The notes under the pieces: model-generated | Seen by the model: the letters and a program-made list of their open reading frames with translations, nothing else | Databases searched by the model: none | What the model was told of the DNA's origin: nothing | DNA from: Datnioides undecimradiatus | Lineage: Eukaryota > Chordata > Actinopteri > Lobotiformes > Datnioididae | DNA: 64,000 nt | Assembly (NCBI GenBank): GCA_008933995.1 | Contig: WARS01000036.1 | Span: forward strand, 8,417,285 to 8,481,284 | Direction of reading: 5' to 3' | In this document: piece after piece, positions 58,404 through 64,000 of the stretch | Layout: each line of letters starts with the position of its first letter | Position numbering within the stretch: position 1 is the stretch's first letter | Program-made: the position numbers and the translations under genes

Positions 58404-61105
58404 CTAATCATCAGCATAGCAAAACAGTCATTCTCGCCTCACTCACCCTGGTCAGGGAGGAACAGCATCAGAGTCCCAGCAGCATTCCTGCAGCTCCTCC
58501 TGGGGGATCATCAAGTGCTCCCACGCATGCTGACAGATGTGGTGCTGATTGAATTTGTCTTTCCCACTGCTCATTTCCCTCCCTCCCTTTATGCCACTTG
58601 TCTCCCATCAAGGGAGGAAATGCAAGGGAAGGAGACAGAAGTGAAGAGAATTAGGGCAATAGTGTTATCAAAAGTCTCTGTTCATTATCAAAGCTGTCCT
58701 GATTTAAATATTCAGTCCAATCCACAACCAATTATAAAGTGAGCTATTCTAAATTCTGGCATGTTCTCTGCTTCCTGTTTACAATGCTGGATTTTCTCTT
58801 TAATTCCCTCTAAAGTGGGGAAAAGAATGCGAATTGTGTCTGAGCGTTAACGGGCATGCCATTAAAAACATTTCTCCCTGCAGGATTTTCTTGCCTTTCC
58901 TTCAGGAGACCTTGAAGCTGTTTTTGTCTCCTACAGTATTGGGACAGCTGGAAGCTCTAACCTCAGTTTCTGGGTCAAAAAGGAGAAACAAGGAGGTAGG
59001 AGGGAAAGAAAGAGCAACACTTTAAGGGGAACACAACACACCTGTAGTCTCTCCAGCATGTCCTCACCCCAAGGTCTCATCCCAGCTTTTTCTTTAGGGA
59101 GTAACAAGGATATCCTGCTTACGGATCTTTCTGAAGCTGGATATGACACAGCATGAGACAACACACGAATAATGTTTTTATACTTATTTTTTAAAAATGT
59201 GGTTCATTGTTATTCATTTGAAGGCCTGGGAGTAAAACAAAGAAAAAAGTCCATTTACAAAAAAAAAATATTTTGTCTAACATGTCTACAAAGTGATGTT
59301 TTTGCACATTTTAGCTCCACAAAAACATTCCAAACATTCCTTGTATGATTTCTAAAGCATACAATTGTTTATGAATAGCTCATGAAATTCAACTTCAAAC
59401 ATAAACTTACTTGAAAAATCTTGAACCAAGTCTGAGTTGGGCATTTTTTATTGAGAGTGAAAAGCAGCATATCCAGTTGAATTTTTTGTCAAAGTTACTT
59501 TAACCTTGTGGCGTAATGCCTTTGAAATGGCTGACTTCTTTGAAAAATCTGCTGCTGATTTATGGTGAGTTTTGATGGTAGGCATCTCAGACCTTGAGCT
59601 GCCAAACTGATTTGCATTCACAAGTCACACTGTCAGAAAAATAAAAACTCCCCTCTACCCCCAAAAAATAACTCAAACATGTTGAATTGGTGAACTTGAC
59701 AGCTCTTTTTCACAATAAAAACGTGTCTGTTCTGCAAACCACTTTTGTCGCTCCACTCTTCTTACAAGGTGACAGAACAATATGCTAACAATCACGTGTC
59801 AAAGATGAAAGTCTATTTTTTTTCTGCCTCAAAAATACAGATAAAAACACAAACAGTGACATCTGTGAACATCCCTAATCCTGCTGCAGTGGCGGAATGA
59901 GAGACGGACAGATGACCTCCACAGCAAAGTCATCTTATAACAGGTTGGAGGAGTCAAACATAGAGACACTGATTCTTTCCCAGTGTGAAAGGATTAATTT
60001 TCTAGAGTCACTGGGGCTGCGATCATGCTGTCACTTGGTGTGCTCGCACTCTCTCAGCAGTGTTTATAGTTTTGCACTATCTGCTTTATAAATCGTGTTT
60101 TGCATCCAAGTTTGTCACAAAAAATGACAGCATAATGTACTCAGTAATGTCAGTCGTGCTGTTATACATCCTATTTCTATGCAGCCTTTAACACTTTAGT
60201 ATCTTTTGGGCATTTCAGGGAGGTGTTTACACATGACTTTTTCTGGTTGCTTTTACTGCTGGTATGGCATTATATTGTGCTAAGAGGTCTAGTTATTTTG
60301 TCCACCTTGTGAATAAATAACCTGAAACACGATGCCCTATACCAGTATTGTTATTTCAAGTTGTTAAGCTACTGCTAAAACAGAACAGCATCTGAAAGCT
60401 ACATGTTCTAACAAGGATACCACTTTGATTGTCCATTGTGTGAATATACATTCAGTAAAAAAAATATAGATTTTGCTATACAAAGCAACCCTGTGTCCTT
60501 TTTTCATGTATGTGGTCACAGGTGCCAATTTAGAATATCCCAACAACAAGAGACTGAAATATTGATGAAGGGGAAAAAAAATCTATGTAAAAATGTATTG
60601 TGAGACAAATCTTATTCTCTACAGCTGAAGAATTTAGTTTCCAACCAAGCCTGCAAAAATAAAGCAGATGAATCTGTCTGTCCTTTTTTTTAGACAAGTT
60701 CTGCACTAGGTACAAATGCGTCACTGAAATGAATTATTTTGTCTCCCTTTTGGTTTTAAAAGGGGAGGATTTTAATCCTTTCTTTATCAACTTACATAAC
60801 TGATTCCACTATTCAGAAGCAGCCACAAGACTAAAACAACAAAACATTAAAATCCGTTTCATTCAACATTCACATCTGTTGAAAAGATTGACGTGCAAAG
60901 CTTGCAGCCATATAACAACATATGAAAGAGGAACAATGACCTGTGTATGATGCAAAACATCATTTCTCATTAAAGCTCTCAGATCCCAGAACGCAGACAC
61001 AAATGATTACTGGAAGATTAAAACTTGAGCTCAGAAAATGTATCCCAAATATCTACTGCCTGATTTGATTCATACCACAACGTTGGCCGGGAAAGCAGGA
61101 GAAGG
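58404..61105. other. Intergenic, 3' side of fastkd5
   Basis: No supported gene. The sequence is AT-rich, with short A and T runs. The region up to about 61.1 kb lies beyond the probable 3' end of fastkd5. Confidence 0.55.
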
Positions 61106-61110
61106 AGGAG

Positions 61111-61116
61111 TTTATT
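61111..61116 (-). terminator. fastkd5: Poly(A) signal (minus strand), candidate end of fastkd5
   Basis: TTTATT on the plus strand is AATAAA on the minus strand, about 235 bases after the fastkd5 stop codon. This would give a short 3' UTR. Confidence 0.4.
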
Positions 61117-61348
61117 TTCACAAAAATGTCCTGAAAGGTCTCACATGTTGACAAAAATCTTGTAGAAATTATTTGAACTTGTGTCAAGTCAGTGGTTAGT
61201 GCAGATAAACAAACATGCTCCCTCACCTTTATCTGAACTTTGCACATACATCTGTACATAAAAAAAAAGATTACTCAGAAGCCAAAGGGCCTACATACTG
61301 TAGTTTGCATTGCATTCAGATTTCTTTTGACTCTTGGGTGGCAGACAA

Positions 61349-63787
61349 TCAAAACAGACCACTGTAGACTTTACAGTGCAGGTATGCCAGTTTCTCAGTC
61401 CTGCTTTTCCTCAGCATTGGAAACCACTCCTGATAGTTCAGTTCTACAACCCTGTAGCCTGCCATCTTCAACTGCCTCCTCTTCATGGCATGAAAACCCA
61501 ACATCTGCTGTGAATGGTAGCAGTAGTGGTTCCTGCTGCTCACCTGGATAGCAAGCTTGACTGTGTCTTTGGAGTCCGTGGAGCTTGAGCACAAGCTACT
61601 GGGTCTGAGGAGAGCTTCTTTGATCTCACTGGTCAGAACTAGCCCTGTGCTGAACAGGCTACAACCTTCATCAGGCTGCAATCTGCGTAAAGATGCAGGC
61701 TTAAGTGTAGGAGATGGAGTAAAACATTCTGTGGTGTTTTTGGTATTTGTTAGCTGTGCTAAAAGATCATCGGTTATAGTCACTCCTATACTCATTTTGC
61801 CCCAACCCTGATGAGGAGCAAATTTGGATGAAGTGTCTTCTGGAGATTCTGTGACTGTGTTGGATTCTGGCATCACAGGTATAGGCTGTCCGGTGGAGTC
61901 AAGGTGCACTTCCAGGTCGATGGAGCGAGTGTGAGGCAGAATCATCCTCTTACACACAAACTTCTCTCCTCCGAGCAGATCTCGGAGAAACGATTCTGCC
62001 TCTTCAACCTCTGGTTTCTGGCACAGGTCTGATTGGGCAAACTTCCACAGCATTTCTGCCACCTCCTCTCTCAGTTCACTGCTTAGCCGTGGGCCTGTCC
62101 ACTGAGGCAGCTCCAAAGCCACAGCTCCATCTAAAGTGAACAAGTCTTTTTTGAGCTCCAGCTGTTTGGATTTCAGTGCTAAGTTGACAAATTCAGGACT
62201 CAAAGCTAATGCAATCAGATCCTCTGGGAAATGACAAACAAATGCCAGACCTAGAAGACCACTAAGCAGATGTTCTGGATATCGCTGGAACTCTACTTTT
62301 CTCTGTCTCAGGGCCTCTGTCAGGCTTGGATAGAAGCTTGGGCTCTGACCAGGGAGAAACCCTAAATTGCCAAAGGCCCACAGCAGTTTGCATGAGTCTT
62401 TGCTCCTGCAGTGTGGCACAAGTGAGGGAACTCTCTCGGCAATTGCCATTAAGACTGCATCATTGCGGTAATGGAGCGCTGAACATGCTAGTGCTACATG
62501 CATTAGCCCCTTGACCCCCATCCTGTGGGCCCTTCGAGGAACCTCCTGTGCCATGGCCTCCAGCCACGCATTGTGACACAGGTAGCTGAAACGCAGGTAT
62601 TTCAGCACATTTACCATGGCAAAGTCACTCATCTCCTCCACCAAAGAGTGTGCCTTATTAACAAGACGAGTCACTGCTGCTTCAGATAGTGAGGTCTGAG
62701 ATTTAAAGAGCCCCAAGCATACAGTACCAACCTCCTCAGGGTACAGCTGGTGTAAGTGAAGCAAGAGAAGCTGCTCTACAGGACTGATCAGGTCTGTTGG
62801 GCACTGCCTACCCTCTCCCATTATATACAACAGCTGCACCAGCTCAGCGACACCCAGCTGGCCAAGGTTCTGATGGACTGAATCATAGAGATGCTGTAAG
62901 AACTGAGGGACCTGCCTCCCAATTAAGCGCCACAAATCAGCCGCTAACAACAACTGGTGCAGACTCATGTGGTTAGCCCGGCTGCTCAGCTCAGCTTCGT
63001 ACAGCCCGAGCACAGTGTGGGTAGAGGGCATTTCCAGCCACACAAACGACTGCAGCACCTCCAGCAGCTGGAGTGGAGTAAACAGGCGAAGGTGTTCAAC
63101 AGAATATCGGAGGAGCATGATGAAGCGTTGGTCACTCCTCACTAATGTTGTCTTATCTGGGTGCAGGCGGCTGAGCTCCGAAAGAAAGTGACACACATCA
63201 GATGGTTTCATGCTGCCCTTTAAAACAGTCACTTTCTGGAGCAGCGGCAAGGCCTCATGCCATTCGATTGGTTGAGGTGGCTGGTTGAGGTCCAAGGCCA
63301 TGGAGGCATATCCTGGCCGGCATTGATAGAAGGCACGTGTATCTACTTTAACATCTGGTGGTATGAGCTGTCTGTGGTGCGGGGACACTGATGGCATCTC
63401 AGGTTCAGAGCCTTTATTGAAAGCCAAGTCAAGAAGTGTGTTTTTCGAGCTGGAGAGATAACGTGAGCAACTCACACTGTAGCGATTGCTCTGTTGCCAG
63501 AAGGCAGGAGCGAGAGTGGAGAGACACTCGTCTTCATCATGATCTGTTTGGCTCCAGGAAGTAGCTGAGTTCCAAGCAGAGTGATGGTATGAGCTAGGGT
63601 TGTAATACAGCTTGTATTCTCCTTGGAGGGATGCCTCCTGTTGATACAGTTGTCCTTTTTTGCCTTCCTGATCATCAGTTTCATCCAATTGTTTAACACC
63701 CAAGTACTGGGCCTGGGTAAAATCTTTTCTCCAGCCTGGGAGATAACGAAGCCTCGGGACCCGGCGACACAGCACGCAGGCAGCCAT
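61349..63787 (-). CDS. fastkd5: FAST kinase domain-containing protein 5, mitochondrial
   Basis: RNA-binding protein of mitochondrial RNA granules. In human cells FASTKD5 is needed to mature mitochondrial mRNAs not flanked by tRNAs, notably COX1. The intronless frame gives 812 residues (human 764, also one coding exon). The N terminus (MAACVLCRRVPRLRYLPGWRK) is basic, as expected of a mitochondrial targeting peptide. A helical-repeat region follows. FAST_1 spans roughly 425-495 (LLWAFGNLGFLPG), FAST_2 roughly 505-600 (YPEHLLSGLLGLAFVCHFPE, ALSPEFVNLA). The C-terminal RAP domain is about 743-800 (MKRRQLKMAGYRVVELNYQE). ILPHTRSIDLEVHLD and the RAP sequence match remembered FASTKD5 better than other family members. 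ATG 63787 is used; the frame is open one codon further to a TTG. It is transcribed towards slitrk5. Confidence 0.93.
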   Translation of the reverse strand: MAACVLCRRVPRLRYLPGWRKDFTQAQYLGVKQLDETDDQEGKKGQLYQQEASLQGEYKLYYNPSSYHHSAWNSATSWSQTDHDEDECLSTLAPAFWQQSNRYSVSCSRYLSSSKNTLLDLAFNKGSEPEMPSVSPHHRQLIPPDVKVDTRAFYQCRPGYASMALDLNQPPQPIEWHEALPLLQKVTVLKGSMKPSDVCHFLSELSRLHPDKTTLVRSDQRFIMLLRYSVEHLRLFTPLQLLEVLQSFVWLEMPSTHTVLGLYEAELSSRANHMSLHQLLLAADLWRLIGRQVPQFLQHLYDSVHQNLGQLGVAELVQLLYIMGEGRQCPTDLISPVEQLLLLHLHQLYPEEVGTVCLGLFKSQTSLSEAAVTRLVNKAHSLVEEMSDFAMVNVLKYLRFSYLCHNAWLEAMAQEVPRRAHRMGVKGLMHVALACSALHYRNDAVLMAIAERVPSLVPHCRSKDSCKLLWAFGNLGFLPGQSPSFYPSLTEALRQRKVEFQRYPEHLLSGLLGLAFVCHFPEDLIALALSPEFVNLALKSKQLELKKDLFTLDGAVALELPQWTGPRLSSELREEVAEMLWKFAQSDLCQKPEVEEAESFLRDLLGGEKFVCKRMILPHTRSIDLEVHLDSTGQPIPVMPESNTVTESPEDTSSKFAPHQGWGKMSIGVTITDDLLAQLTNTKNTTECFTPSPTLKPASLRRLQPDEGCSLFSTGLVLTSEIKEALLRPSSLCSSSTDSKDTVKLAIQVSSRNHYCYHSQQMLGFHAMKRRQLKMAGYRVVELNYQEWFPMLRKSRTEKLAYLHCKVYSGLF

Positions 63788-64000
63788 CAATCTGCCAAAC
63801 TAAAAACACAAACAAATGATTTCAAAAGCTAATAGGTAGTGCTTTTTGAGAAGTTATTCATCTGTGGATAAATTTAATCTGAGATTTAGTCTGGGATGTC
63901 AGGGGCCAGAAAATGGTGTTTTTAAAGGGAGTGAGAAGAAGACATGGAAAGTCCTGTTCTTTACAACTTCTGATTTCAATTATGACAAAAACAAACAAAA
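63788..64000 (-). other. fastkd5: fastkd5 5' flank with candidate 3' splice site
   Basis: Read on the minus strand, the bases before the ATG are TTTGTTTGTGTTTTTAG, then TTTGGCAG, then ATTGATG. Two AG acceptors follow a T-rich tract (exon starts 63799 or 63791), so the coding exon probably follows a 5' UTR intron. The first non-coding exon and promoter then lie near or beyond the right edge. No promoter motif is visible here. Confidence 0.4.

Noticed and set aside
63788..63790. Upstream extension of the fastkd5 frame by one codon
   Set aside because: The codon is TTG. The next codon is ATG and precedes a basic mitochondrial-type N terminus.
1..64000. Search for CRISPR-like arrays, tRNA and rRNA genes, known microRNA hairpins, and viral or retroviral genes
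   Set aside because: No regularly spaced repeats, cloverleaf-type conserved boxes, rRNA blocks, remembered mature microRNA sequences, or reverse-transcriptase, gag or envelope-like frames were recognised by eye. A covariance-model and repeat-library search would be needed for a firm negative.

Overview
This is nuclear genomic DNA of a ray-finned fish, most likely a percomorph. The evidence is large intergenic deserts, spliced genes with GT-AG introns, AATAAA signals, many dinucleotide microsatellites, and degraded copies of dispersed repeats that I recognise from memory as common in percomorph genomes. There are no operons, CRISPR arrays, rRNA or tRNA genes, or viral genes that I can see.

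Three protein-coding genes are well supported. (1) 4733-16321, plus strand: a four-exon delta-2 protocadherin of 1091 residues, orthologous or co-orthologous to PCDH17, with a TATA-like box near 3757 and a poly(A) signal near 17257. (2) 38361-40964, plus strand: an intronless coding exon for SLITRK5 (867 residues), preceded by a short 5' UTR intron and followed by a long 3' UTR reaching about 44.75 kb. (3) 63787-61349, minus strand: an intronless coding exon for the mitochondrial RNA-processing factor FASTKD5 (812 residues). The 5' non-coding part of this gene probably continues past the right edge.

Layout: 1-3.7 kb is upstream non-coding sequence. 3.8-17.3 kb is pcdh17, with a 7-kb third intron. 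17.3-37.2 kb is non-coding and holds an inverted-repeat MITE (19.6 kb), two degraded DNA-transposon-like repeats (32.1-33.7 kb), microsatellites and motif clusters that look regulatory. 37.3-44.8 kb is slitrk5. 44.8-61.1 kb is non-coding, with more dispersed repeats and one strong CTCF-type core at 58.39 kb. 61.1 kb to the right edge is fastkd5.

The two plus-strand genes both encode neuronal cell-surface adhesion or synapse-organising proteins and probably share a neural regulatory landscape. FASTKD5 is an unrelated housekeeping mitochondrial gene. In human, PCDH17 and SLITRK5 lie tens of megabases apart on chromosome 13q and FASTKD5 is on chromosome 20p. The close linkage here, together with the divergent, shortened protocadherin tail, suggests a fractionated duplicate segment from the teleost genome duplication. 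I did not find a new biological system. The findings are mostly regulatory-sequence hypotheses and a few protein-level oddities. All exon borders were placed by reading splice consensus and reading frame by eye.
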